Assembly: GCF_963678875.1 (NCBI RefSeq)
Contig: NZ_OY787456.1
Coordinates: forward strand, 2,666,001-2,730,000
DNA: 64,000 bases
Direction of reading: 5' to 3'
Source of the DNA: an uncultured Hyphomonas sp.
GTDB taxonomy: Bacteria > Pseudomonadota > Alphaproteobacteria > Caulobacterales > Hyphomonadaceae
The notes beneath the pieces were generated by a model. That model searched no databases. It saw only the letters and a list, made by a program, of their open reading frames with translations, and was not told where the DNA came from. The stretch's first letter is position 1. Every line of letters begins with the position of its first letter. Both the position numbers and the translations under genes were made by a program. Positions 26,870 through 34,625 of this stretch are shown piece after piece.

Positions 26870-26946
26870 GTCAGGTGCAATTCACGGCGAAACGGTCTTT
26901 TCATGTCGGATGGCTTAAGCTAAACGCCGCTTTCCGCACCTGCAAT

Positions 26947-27021
26947 GCCGCGGTAGCTCAGTGGTAGAGCGCATCATTGGTAATGATGAGGCCGAGAGTT
27001 CAATTCTCTCTCGCGGCACCA
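26947..27021 (+). tRNA. tRNA-Thr (anticodon GGT)
   Basis: A complete cloverleaf of 75 bases including an encoded CCA. The acceptor GCCGCGG pairs with TCGCGGC (one G·U), the D arm is GCTC/GAGC, the anticodon loop is TTGGTAA with anticodon GGT, and the T arm is GAGAG-TTCAATT-CTCTC. It reads ACC/ACU threonine codons. Confidence 0.97.
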
Positions 27022-27091
27022 GCGTCCCTCCGGAAAATTCGCGCCATCTAAGGGGCCTTACGGGCTTTCATTCCCTGTGGCGGGCTCATAA

Positions 27092-27109
27092 GGATTGGGT
27101 ATCCAATCC
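27092..27109. promoter_or_regulatory. Perfect palindrome upstream of the symporter gene
   Basis: GGATTGG (27092-27098) and CCAATCC (27103-27109) are exact inverted copies with a GTAT spacer, 15 bp before the ATG at 27125. The position would suit an operator or an RNA hairpin limiting translation. No T-run follows, so it is not a terminator. Confidence 0.4.
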
Positions 27110-27124
27110 ACGAGACACGCGCCC

Positions 27125-28525
27125 ATGGCCTCCGCGAAGAAGCCCCGCTTCACCTATAACCGCCTGAACCGGCGCCTGGACGTGCTTGTGCGCGGCAAGC
27201 TGTGGCTGCAGGTGATCCTGGCCCTGTGCGCAGGGGTCGGCGTCGGTCTCCTGCTGGGGCCTGACCTCGACTTCGTGCCGCGCGACCAGGCCGCCGTCAT
27301 CGGCGACTGGCTGGGCCTGCCCGGCAATTTGTTCCTCGCGCTGGTGCGGATGGTGATCATCCCGCTGGCCGCCAGTTCCATCGTGCTGGGGATCGCCGGT
27401 ACCGGCGGCGGGGAAGCTTTGCGCACCGTGGGCCGGAAGCTGCTGGTCTTCGTGATGCTGACGACGATTACCGCCACGATGATCGGTATTTCTCTGGCGC
27501 GCTTCATCCGTCCGGGCCGCGGACTGGAACACAGTTTCCCGCCTGCCCCGAGCCTGAAACCGGAAAACCTGCAGCTGGCTGAGCCTCAGCCGTCCGCGCT
27601 GGAAGGCATCACGCGGGAACTGCCGGACATGATCACCGGCCTGATCCCGCAGAACATCGCCGCCTCCCTGCTGGAACAGGACATGCTGGCCATCGTCATG
27701 TTCTCCCTGTTCGTCGGTGTCGCCACGGTGACCGCCGACAAGAAGGAGCTGACGCGCCCGCTGGTGGCGCTGGCCGAGGCGATGCTGGAAGTCTCGATGA
27801 CGGTCATCCGCACGGCGATGCGCTTTGCCCCGCTCGCCGTGTTCGGCCTGATGGCAGAAACGACGGCCACCAACGGCTTCAGCACGCTGGTCGACCTTGC
27901 CACTTACTGCGGCATCGTCCTTTCGGGCCTTGCCTGCCTGCTGGTGCTCTATCTCGTGATCGTGACCGTGTTCGGACGGATGAACCCGGTGAAGTTCATC
28001 GAGTCGGTGGTGCCGGTTCAGCTGCTCGCCTTTTCGACATCCAGTTCGGCCGCCGTCATGCCGCTGACGATGAAGACGGCAATCGACAAGCTGAAAACAC
28101 CCCCGTCGCTGGCGGGTGCGGTCGTGCCGCTGGCCTCGACCGTGAACATGGCCGGCACGGCGCTCTACCAGTCTGTCGCGATCATGTTCCTGGCGGACAT
28201 TTCCGGTACGCCGCTCTCACCGGGAGACCTCGCACTGGTGATGGTGACACTGACCGGCGCCTCCATCGGCGCGCCTGCAGCGCCCGGCGCCAGTATTGCG
28301 ATCCTGGCAACAACCGCGACCAGCTTCGGCGTGCCGCTGACGGGCCTGCCGCTGGTCATGGGCGTCGACCGTATCCTCGACATGGCCCGCACGCTGGTGA
28401 ACGTGACCGGCGACCTTGTGCTCTGCCGTATCGTCACGCCGAAAGGCAGGCGCGCAATGGAAACGCCGGACCCGGAGGACACCCCGGTTCCGGCGGAAGA
28501 AATACCAGCAGAAAGCCCAGCCTGA
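27125..28525 (+). CDS. Dicarboxylate/amino acid:cation symporter (DAACS family)
   Basis: A 466-residue inner-membrane transporter of the GltP/DctA family. It has about eight membrane helices. The serine-rich re-entrant loop (AFSTSSSAAVMPLTMKTA) and the substrate/cation site (PLASTVNMAGTALYQSV) are both well kept. It carries C4-dicarboxylates, glutamate or aspartate with Na+ or H+; specificity is not resolved. I used the ATG at 27125 (MASAKKPRF); a non-ATG start at 27095 would add ten residues. It is convergent with the M3 peptidase gene. Confidence 0.9.
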   Translation: MASAKKPRFTYNRLNRRLDVLVRGKLWLQVILALCAGVGVGLLLGPDLDFVPRDQAAVIGDWLGLPGNLFLALVRMVIIPLAASSIVLGIAGTGGGEALRTVGRKLLVFVMLTTITATMIGISLARFIRPGRGLEHSFPPAPSLKPENLQLAEPQPSALEGITRELPDMITGLIPQNIAASLLEQDMLAIVMFSLFVGVATVTADKKELTRPLVALAEAMLEVSMTVIRTAMRFAPLAVFGLMAETTATNGFSTLVDLATYCGIVLSGLACLLVLYLVIVTVFGRMNPVKFIESVVPVQLLAFSTSSSAAVMPLTMKTAIDKLKTPPSLAGAVVPLASTVNMAGTALYQSVAIMFLADISGTPLSPGDLALVMVTLTGASIGAPAAPGASIAILATTATSFGVPLTGLPLVMGVDRILDMARTLVNVTGDLVLCRIVTPKGRRAMETPDPEDTPVPAEEIPAESPA

Positions 28526-28538
28526 GCGCCGGTGGCCT

Positions 28539-30740
28539 TTACTCGGCAAACCCCCGGTCGCGCATGAGTGCGTCGATCTCCGCGTCGCGGCCACGGAACA
28601 GGCGATAGGCGTCTGCCGGGTCCATCGCATTGCCGGCAGCGAACAGGTATTCCACCGCCGCGCTGGCGATCTCCTGGTCGTAGAAGCCGCCAGGGGCTTC
28701 GGCGAAGGCTTCCGCCGCATCTGACGTCAACACGTCGGCCCAGAGATAGCCGTAATAACCGGCCGCATATCCCTCGCCGGAGAAGACGTGCCCGAAATGC
28801 GGTGTGCGGTGACGCATCACAAGTTCCGACGGCATGCCGAGTTCTTCCAGCGTCTCACGCTCGAACGCATCGGGGTCCAGCCCGTCCGGATCCGCCATGT
28901 GCAGCTTCATGTCGATCAGGGCAGACGCCAGGTATTCCGTCGTCGCGAAGCCCTGGTTGAAGGTCGAAGCCTTGCGGATCTTCTCGACCAGCTCCGCTGG
29001 CATCGGCTCGCCCGTTTCGGCACTGACGAGATAGGTGTTGATGACATGGTCCGTCGACAGCCAGCGCTCCAGCAGCTGCGACTGGAACTCCGTGTAGTCA
29101 CGAAGCCCGAAGGTCAGGGTCGGATACTCCACCTGCAGCGACAGGTAATGCAGCGCATGACCGAACTCATGGAACATGGTCTCGGCATCGTCCCAGGACA
29201 GAAGTACCGGCTCGCCCGGAGCCGGCTTCACGAAGTTGGAATTGTTGGCCGCCAGCACATTCTTCTCACCGCGGAAGCTTTCATAGGACCGGTAGGTTGT
29301 CGCCCAGGCGCCAGAGCGCTTGCCGTCCCGTGCGAAGGGGTCGAAATACCAGAGGCCGACATTGCGGCCCGTTGCCTTGTCGTTGACCTCATACACTGTG
29401 ACATCCGGATGGAAGACGGGCACAGAGCCATCGGTGATCGGTACGAACTCGAAGCCGAACAATTCGCCCGCAACATCAAACATGGCGAGCCGCAGATTGT
29501 CGACCTGCAGGTATTGTTTCACCTCTTCCGAATTGAGGTCGTACTTCGCCTTGCGGACTTTCTCCGCATAGAAACGGTAGTCCCAAGGCGCGATTGTGAT
29601 GCCTGCGCCTTCCGCATCGGCCAGCGCCTGCATGTCAGCGACCTCTTCGTGCACGCGGGCCACGGAGGCCTTCCACACCTGCAGCATCAGATCGAACGCC
29701 CGGTCCGGCGATTTGGCCATCCGGTCTTCCAGGCGCCATTCGGCATAATTGTCATAGCCGAGCAGTTCGACCCGCTGATCGCGCAGCTTCAGGATCTTCG
29801 CGATGATGGCGTTATTGTCGTGTGCGTCGCCATTGTCGCCGCGATTGTAATAGTTCCGCCAGACCTGTTCGCGCAGGTCACGCTCGGTCGAGAAGGTCAG
29901 GAACGGATCCATCGAGGAGCGGGTGTTGCGCACGGCATACATGCCCGGCTTGCCCAGCGCTTCTGCCGCCGCCGCGGCGGAGCTGAGATAGGAGTCCGAC
30001 AGGCCATCGGTCTGTTCCGGCGTCAGATAGGTAACCCAGCCTTCTTCGTCAGCCAGCAGGTTACCGGAAAATTCGGCATAGAGCGCCGCAAGTTCCTTGT
30101 TGATCGCCGCGAACTTCTCCGCCTTCTCGCCCGTCAGCGTGCCGCCATTGCGAGTGAAGCGCTGATGGATGATTTCCGTCAGCCGTTGCTGGGCCGGGGT
30201 CAGCGTCTCGTATTCGTCTCCCTGCCGCACGGCATCAATGCGCGCGAAAAGCGCCTGGTTCTGGTTGATCGAATCCTCGAACGCCTGGAGTTCCGGATCC
30301 ATACGCGTCTCGATCTCGCGGAATTCCGGCGTCGAAAGGTTCGAACCCCAAAGGTAATAGTACCTCAGCACACGGTTCAGCTGGCGGCCTGTGTCTTCCA
30401 GCGCCGCAACCGTGTTTTCGAATGTCGGGGCGTTCGGGTTGGACGTGATGGCATCGATCTCCACCTTCTGGACGGCCATCCCTTCTTCAAGCGCCGGCTC
30501 GATCAGCGCGATATCCATTTTGTCGAAGGCAGGCACACCGCCATAGGGTCCGCTGAAAACGTCACCGGGGCTCCAGGCTGCTTCGGCTGTCATGTCAGGG
30601 GCAGCGTCTGACGTGACACTGGCAGCCTCCGCCACTTCGACCGTGTCACCGGCTTCGGAGGCCTCCGGCGTGATGCCGGCACAGGCGGTCATCATCGTGG
30701 AGCCAAGGATGAAGGACAGGAAGGTTCTGGATCGGGTCAT
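28539..30740 (-). CDS. M3 family zinc metallopeptidase, lipoprotein (peptidyl-dipeptidase Dcp-like)
   Basis: A 733-residue oligopeptidase. The zinc motif HEFGH is at about residues 524-528, with the third ligand Glu about 25 residues further in DYTEFQSQ. A lipobox (MMTAC) at the end of a signal sequence suggests export and lipid anchoring, so it would degrade short peptides in the periplasm or at the outer membrane. An acidic linker follows the lipobox. Many Alphaproteobacteria carry such an exported Dcp. A short palindrome lies directly before the start codon. Confidence 0.9.
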   Translation of the reverse strand: MTRSRTFLSFILGSTMMTACAGITPEASEAGDTVEVAEAASVTSDAAPDMTAEAAWSPGDVFSGPYGGVPAFDKMDIALIEPALEEGMAVQKVEIDAITSNPNAPTFENTVAALEDTGRQLNRVLRYYYLWGSNLSTPEFREIETRMDPELQAFEDSINQNQALFARIDAVRQGDEYETLTPAQQRLTEIIHQRFTRNGGTLTGEKAEKFAAINKELAALYAEFSGNLLADEEGWVTYLTPEQTDGLSDSYLSSAAAAAEALGKPGMYAVRNTRSSMDPFLTFSTERDLREQVWRNYYNRGDNGDAHDNNAIIAKILKLRDQRVELLGYDNYAEWRLEDRMAKSPDRAFDLMLQVWKASVARVHEEVADMQALADAEGAGITIAPWDYRFYAEKVRKAKYDLNSEEVKQYLQVDNLRLAMFDVAGELFGFEFVPITDGSVPVFHPDVTVYEVNDKATGRNVGLWYFDPFARDGKRSGAWATTYRSYESFRGEKNVLAANNSNFVKPAPGEPVLLSWDDAETMFHEFGHALHYLSLQVEYPTLTFGLRDYTEFQSQLLERWLSTDHVINTYLVSAETGEPMPAELVEKIRKASTFNQGFATTEYLASALIDMKLHMADPDGLDPDAFERETLEELGMPSELVMRHRTPHFGHVFSGEGYAAGYYGYLWADVLTSDAAEAFAEAPGGFYDQEIASAAVEYLFAAGNAMDPADAYRLFRGRDAEIDALMRDRGFAE

Positions 30741-30753
30741 GTCAGGTCCTGAC
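30741..30753. promoter_or_regulatory. Palindrome abutting the peptidase start codon
   Basis: GTCAGG (30741-30746), T, CCTGAC (30748-30753) is a perfect 6-bp inverted repeat touching the ATG at 30740. On the minus strand the right arm contains the only AGGA-like ribosome site, so pairing or protein binding would block translation. Function is inference. Confidence 0.35.
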
Positions 30754-30863
30754 TGGAAGTTGCGGGATCAAAGGCAGACCCGGGGGCGGTCTACCTGCCG
30801 AGGAATCGTTACTTTATATCAGCATGATCGCCACGGCGGGCAACCACGCGCACCAATTTATTC

Positions 30864-30881
30864 AAAATATACTCATATTTT
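30864..30881. promoter_or_regulatory. AT-rich palindrome upstream of the M3 peptidase
   Basis: AAAATAT (30864-30870) and ATATTTT (30875-30881) are exact inverted copies with an ACTC spacer, in a conspicuously AT-rich patch about 125 bp before the peptidase start and 70 bp past the glpK stop. It may be part of the peptidase promoter or an operator. Confidence 0.35.
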
Positions 30882-30950
30882 AAACTGAAACGCCGAACCG
30901 ACAATCCCGAATCCGAAGGGACACACAGCACGGCCTGCCTGAATGCCAGA

Positions 30951-32432
30951 TCAGGCAAGCGTACGGCGCAGCGCGGCTGACCAGCCCTTCCGCAAGGCCG
31001 TACTCTGTTCGCCCTCCATCTGAGGTTCGAACTGCGTGCCTTTGACTTCGCGCGCTTGCCAGCCTGCCGCATCGACCCAGCCGAGCTGCATCGCCGCAAG
31101 CGCCGCCGCGCCGAGTGCCGTCATCTCGCGGTAATCGGGCCGCACGACCGGGCGGGAACAGATATCGGCCAGGAACTGCATCAGCCAGTCATTGGCCACC
31201 ATGCCCCCATCGACCCGCAACTCGCGGATCTCCACACCATCTGCTTCGAACGCGTCCAGCAGGTCGCGTGTCTGGTAGGCAACGGATTCGAGCCCCGCGC
31301 GGACAAGGTGCGCCGCCGTCGTCGCACGTGTGATGCCGCTGATCGTGCCGCGCGCGTCGGCATTCCAGTGCGGGGCGCCGAGGCCGGTGAAAGCCGGTAC
31401 GATATAGACACCGCCATTGCCCGGCAGCGCCTCCGCCATGGCTTCGCTTTCGGCAGCATCGGCGATCAGCCCCAGATCGTCGCGCAGCCATTTCACAACC
31501 GTTCCGGCATTGAAGATGGAGCCCTCCAGCGCCATCGCGCCGCCTTCCGCCGTTTCATAGCCAACCGTTCCCAGAAGGCGGTTTTTCGACTCCGGTTTCT
31601 CAGCGCCTGAATTCGCCACGAGGAATGCACCGGTGCCGTAGGTGATCTTGGCCATGCCCGGCGACAGACAGCCCTGCCCGACAAGCGCAGATTGCTGGTC
31701 GCCAGCCGCTGACAGGATGGGCAGCGGTTTGCCGAACAGGCCTTCATCGCTGAGCCCGAAGTCTGCCGCGTTGGGCTTTACCTCTGGCAACATGCTCATC
31801 GGCACACGGAACAGGTTGCACATCGCCTCGCTCCAGCCGCCCTCGGCGCCCAGGCCGAGGCGATACAGCAAGGTACGGGAGGCGTTCGACACATCGGTGG
31901 CGTGCACGCGCCCACCCGTCAGGTGCCAGATGAGGAAGGTCTCGACTGTACCGAAGGCGAGTTCCCCGGCTTCTGCCCGTTCGCGGGCACCGGTCACAGT
32001 GTCGAGAATCCAAGCGATCTTGGTACCGGAGAAATAAGGATCGATCAGCAGGCCGGTTTCCGCCTGAACGGCCGCTTCATGCCCCGCCGCCTTCAGCGCG
32101 TCGCAGGCGCTGGCGGTACGCCGGTCCTGCCAGATGATGGCGGGTGCCAGCGGCTTGCCGGTCTTGCGGTCCCAGACGAGCGTCGTCTCGCGCTGATTGG
32201 TGATGCCGATCCCGGCGATCCGCTCAATGCCGCCCGCTTCGGAGAGCGCCGCGCGGCAGACCTCGACGGTTTTCTCCCAGATCGTTTCGCCGTCCTGCTC
32301 CACCCAGCCATCGGCGGGATAGGCCAGCGGCACTTCTTCCTGCGCCAACGAGACCTGGTTGAAGTCCCGGTCGAACACAATGGCCCGGGTCGAGGTCGTT
32401 CCCTCGTCGATCACCAGGATAGCATCAGCCAT
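30951..32432 (-). CDS. glpK: Glycerol kinase
   Basis: Phosphorylates glycerol to sn-glycerol 3-phosphate with ATP. The protein has 493 residues and starts MADAILVIDEGTTSTRAIVF, the normal FGGY-family beginning. The ATP-binding AGDQQSALVGQGC and the C-terminal GLGAPHWNADARG segments are both present. The in-frame region upstream of the ATG at 32432 is not conserved and overlaps the holin gene. No glpF or glpD lies nearby. It is the next gene downstream of the phage-type lysis pair, 67 bp away. Confidence 0.96.
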   Translation of the reverse strand: MADAILVIDEGTTSTRAIVFDRDFNQVSLAQEEVPLAYPADGWVEQDGETIWEKTVEVCRAALSEAGGIERIAGIGITNQRETTLVWDRKTGKPLAPAIIWQDRRTASACDALKAAGHEAAVQAETGLLIDPYFSGTKIAWILDTVTGARERAEAGELAFGTVETFLIWHLTGGRVHATDVSNASRTLLYRLGLGAEGGWSEAMCNLFRVPMSMLPEVKPNAADFGLSDEGLFGKPLPILSAAGDQQSALVGQGCLSPGMAKITYGTGAFLVANSGAEKPESKNRLLGTVGYETAEGGAMALEGSIFNAGTVVKWLRDDLGLIADAAESEAMAEALPGNGGVYIVPAFTGLGAPHWNADARGTISGITRATTAAHLVRAGLESVAYQTRDLLDAFEADGVEIRELRVDGGMVANDWLMQFLADICSRPVVRPDYREMTALGAAALAAMQLGWVDAAGWQAREVKGTQFEPQMEGEQSTALRKGWSAALRRTLA

Positions 32433-32499
32433 GTATTTGTTCCTCCGGGATTTTCCGGGAGGATGGACCGGTCCGGCCAGTTCCGTCAACGCGGCGCCG

Positions 32500-32967
32500 T
32501 CAACGCACTTCGCGTCTCGGGCCCCGGTCGCCGAACCACCAGAGCGTCGCCGCCGTGGCAGCAAACGTCGCCGTGTCCACAATACCTGACTGCCCGGCCT
32601 CGTCCGCCCCCAGGAAGACCGCGCCCGTGATGCCCCAAAGCAGCACGGTCAGGATGGGCCGGGTCAGCGCACGCACGGCGTTGACCCATTTGTAGCTCTC
32701 CCCGATGGCCGCCTCCGCCGCCATGGACGCCGAGAGGCCCGCCCAGGCGCCGGATGCCTCCACCTTTCGCAGTTCGGCTTCCCGCCCCGCCGCATCGGCT
32801 TCGATGCGCAGTTTCTGCATGTCTGTTTCGTGTGCCCAGCGGGCACGTTCGTGCGCCTGCGCCTGCCGCGCCTCTACCAGGCCGGCAATCCGTCCGATGG
32901 CGGTGCCGACAAGACCGAAGAGGCCTCCGCCTGCCGCGCTCGCCGCCAGTCCTGCTATGTCCGCCAT
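32500..32967 (-). CDS. GTA-type three-helix holin
   Basis: A 155-residue protein with three hydrophobic segments: residues 3-31 (glycine/alanine-rich), 103-121 (RPILTVLLWGITGAVFLG) and 128-146 (ATFAATAATLWWF). A charged helix at 32-75 separates the first two. The segment WVNAVRALTRPILT matches the pattern I know from holins that release gene transfer agents (GTA_holin_3TM). Holins make pores in the inner membrane so that endolysin reaches the cell wall. The ATG at 32967 overlaps the endolysin stop by 13 bp, so the pair is coupled. No capsid, tail or portal gene is nearby. Confidence 0.75.
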   Translation of the reverse strand: MADIAGLAASAAGGGLFGLVGTAIGRIAGLVEARQAQAHERARWAHETDMQKLRIEADAAGREAELRKVEASGAWAGLSASMAAEAAIGESYKWVNAVRALTRPILTVLLWGITGAVFLGADEAGQSGIVDTATFAATAATLWWFGDRGPRREVR

Positions 32968-33380
32968 GATGCTTCGCTCCCCGGATAGAACCAGCGCGCG
33001 GGCCGCGTTCGCCGGTCGAGATGCAGGAAGGTCTTTCCCAAGCCGAGCCCGGTGAAGCCGTGGCGCTCCGCAGCCGCCAACAAGGCGTGGCGGTCGTGCC
33101 CGTTGAGCGAGATATCGACAGCGATGGACCGGTGAAAACTGAACCGGGCACCGCCGACATAAGTGTTCCACACCGCGCAGCGATGACCGGAATTGGTCAC
33201 TAGAGGCCGGCCCGCATCCGCCCGCAACGCTTCCAGCGCATCAAGGAAGTCCGGGGCATGCCAGTATTCGCCCGCACAGAACCGTCCACCGCACCGGCAG
33301 GCCAGTTCCTTCGGCGTAAAATGCGGCCAGCACCAGCCGTCCGCATCAAATTCAGAGACATTTTCGATCAGCATGCGCAC
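32955..33380 (-). CDS. M15-type endolysin (D-Ala-D-Ala carboxypeptidase-like, phage/GTA)
   Basis: A 141-residue cell-wall peptidase. The start is GTG at 33380, with an ATG two codons later. It has the usual phage M15 lead (WPHFTPKELACRC), then GHRCAVWNTYVGGA, the zinc residues His83 and Asp89 in SFHRSIAVDI, and His120 in FLHLDRR. I recall the common form as SxHxxGxAxD, which has one more residue between His and Asp, so this copy looks one shorter. It has no signal peptide and would rely on the adjacent holin to cross the membrane. Confidence 0.8.
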   Translation of the reverse strand: MRMLIENVSEFDADGWCWPHFTPKELACRCGGRFCAGEYWHAPDFLDALEALRADAGRPLVTNSGHRCAVWNTYVGGARFSFHRSIAVDISLNGHDRHALLAAAERHGFTGLGLGKTFLHLDRRTRPARWFYPGSEASWRT

Positions 33381-33426
33381 AAGTCTGCGCGCGCCGCTTC
33401 CCGGGTGGATAGATGTGGTCCGGATA

Positions 33427-33459
33427 GAAAAGCGCGGCCCGTGTCACCGCAGGCCGCGC
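33427..33459 (-). terminator. Intrinsic terminator after the nitronate monooxygenase gene
   Basis: GCGCGGCC (33432-33439) and GGCCGCGC (33452-33459) form a perfect 8-bp stem with a 12-base loop. On the minus strand it is followed by TTTTC. It lies about 40 bp beyond the nitronate monooxygenase stop and separates that gene from the endolysin/holin pair. Confidence 0.7.
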
Positions 33460-33500
33460 CAGTTGCCGGTGTCGGATAGGCCCGGCTTTATCCCCTCGGA

Positions 33501-34496
33501 TCAGCCAGCGGTGGCGGGGGTAGCGCCCCAGGTGCGCGGCTGGTTCAGCTTTTCAATCGCAGCATTGTACTCCGATTCCAGCTGAGCCACGTAGTCGGCC
33601 ACGGGCCCGCGCTGCTTCACCGCGCCGATACCCTGGCCACAGCCCCAGATGTCTTTCCAGGCCTTGCTCTTGGTGTTGCCGCCCGAGCCGAAGTTCATCT
33701 TGCTGGGGTCGCTTTCCGGCAGGTTGTTCGGATCGAGACCCGCCGCCTCGATCGACGGCTTCAGATAGTTACCGTGCACGCCGGTAAAGAGGTTCGAATA
33801 GACGATGTCCTCAGCGCCGTAAGACACGATGGCGTCCTTATAGCCTTCCACGGCATTGGCTTCGTCGCAGGCGATGAAGGCCGAGCCCATATAGGCAAAG
33901 TCGGCGCCCATCGCGAGCGCGGCGGCAATCGCCCCGCCATTGGCGATGGAGCCGGACAGGGCCAGCGGACCGTCAAAGAACTCACGGATTTCCTGGATCA
34001 GGGCAAACGGCGACAGCCGGCCGGCATGGCCGCCAGCACCGGCACACACAGCGATCAGGCCGTCGGCGCCTTTCTCCAGCGCTTTCTTGGCGAAGAACGT
34101 GTCGATCACGTCATGCATCACGACGCCGCCATAGGAGTGGATGGCATCGTTGACGGCTTTCTGCGCCCCCAGCGACGTGATCACCAGCGGCACCTTATAC
34201 TTCACGCAGGCTTCGACATCATGCTCCAGACGGTCGTTCGACTTGTGCACGATCTGGTTCACGGCGAATGGTGCGGCCGGACGGTCCGGGTTCTTCTCGT
34301 TATGCTCCGCCAGTTCGGTCGTGATCCGGTCCAGCCACTCATGCAGCACGGGGCCCGGACGGGCGTTGAGCGCCGGGAAGCTTCCGACGATGCCGGCCTT
34401 GCACTGGGCGATGACCAGTTCCGGACCGGAGATGATGAACAGAGGCGATCCGATCAGCGGCAGGCGCATATTCTGAAGCACGGGCGGCACAGCCAT
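33501..34496 (-). CDS. Nitronate monooxygenase (2-nitropropane dioxygenase family)
   Basis: A 331-residue FMN-dependent TIM-barrel enzyme that oxidises alkyl nitronates such as propionate 3-nitronate. The start MAVPPVLQNMRLPLIGSPLF is typical, as are VCAGAGGHAGRLSPFALI in the phosphate-binding region and ALAMGADFAYMGSAFIAC. The related enoyl-ACP reductase FabK shares the fold, but the HAG segment favours nitronate oxidation. A palindrome lies directly upstream of the ribosome site. Confidence 0.87.
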   Translation of the reverse strand: MAVPPVLQNMRLPLIGSPLFIISGPELVIAQCKAGIVGSFPALNARPGPVLHEWLDRITTELAEHNEKNPDRPAAPFAVNQIVHKSNDRLEHDVEACVKYKVPLVITSLGAQKAVNDAIHSYGGVVMHDVIDTFFAKKALEKGADGLIAVCAGAGGHAGRLSPFALIQEIREFFDGPLALSGSIANGGAIAAALAMGADFAYMGSAFIACDEANAVEGYKDAIVSYGAEDIVYSNLFTGVHGNYLKPSIEAAGLDPNNLPESDPSKMNFGSGGNTKSKAWKDIWGCGQGIGAVKQRGPVADYVAQLESEYNAAIEKLNQPRTWGATPATAG

Positions 34497-34513
34497 GGGC
34501 TTTTCCCCTTAAA

Positions 34514-34528
34514 GTGAACAGTGTTTAC
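34514..34528. promoter_or_regulatory. Operator-like palindrome upstream of nitronate monooxygenase
   Basis: GTGAACA (34514-34520), G, TGTTTAC (34522-34528) is a 7-1-7 inverted repeat with one mismatch. It is 17 bp before the ATG at 34496, just behind the AAGGGG ribosome site. TetR-family repressors often bind palindromes of this kind close to the transcription start. No regulator gene is adjacent. Confidence 0.45.
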
Positions 34529-34625
34529 ATTACCCCTAAATCTAACGCCCTGACCGCCGTGGGCAAGTCATAACGTGGGGGGAAGCTGCTGCCTGATGAT
34601 CGGGGTGACCGTCCTGCAAAATACC

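Noticed and set aside
28788..30611. A 607-codon open frame on the plus strand
   Set aside because: It is antisense to the M3 peptidase gene, which has HEFGH and a lipobox.
32432..32582. N-terminal extension of glpK
   Set aside because: It is Arg-rich and unconserved and overlaps the holin gene; GlpK starts at MADAILVIDEG.
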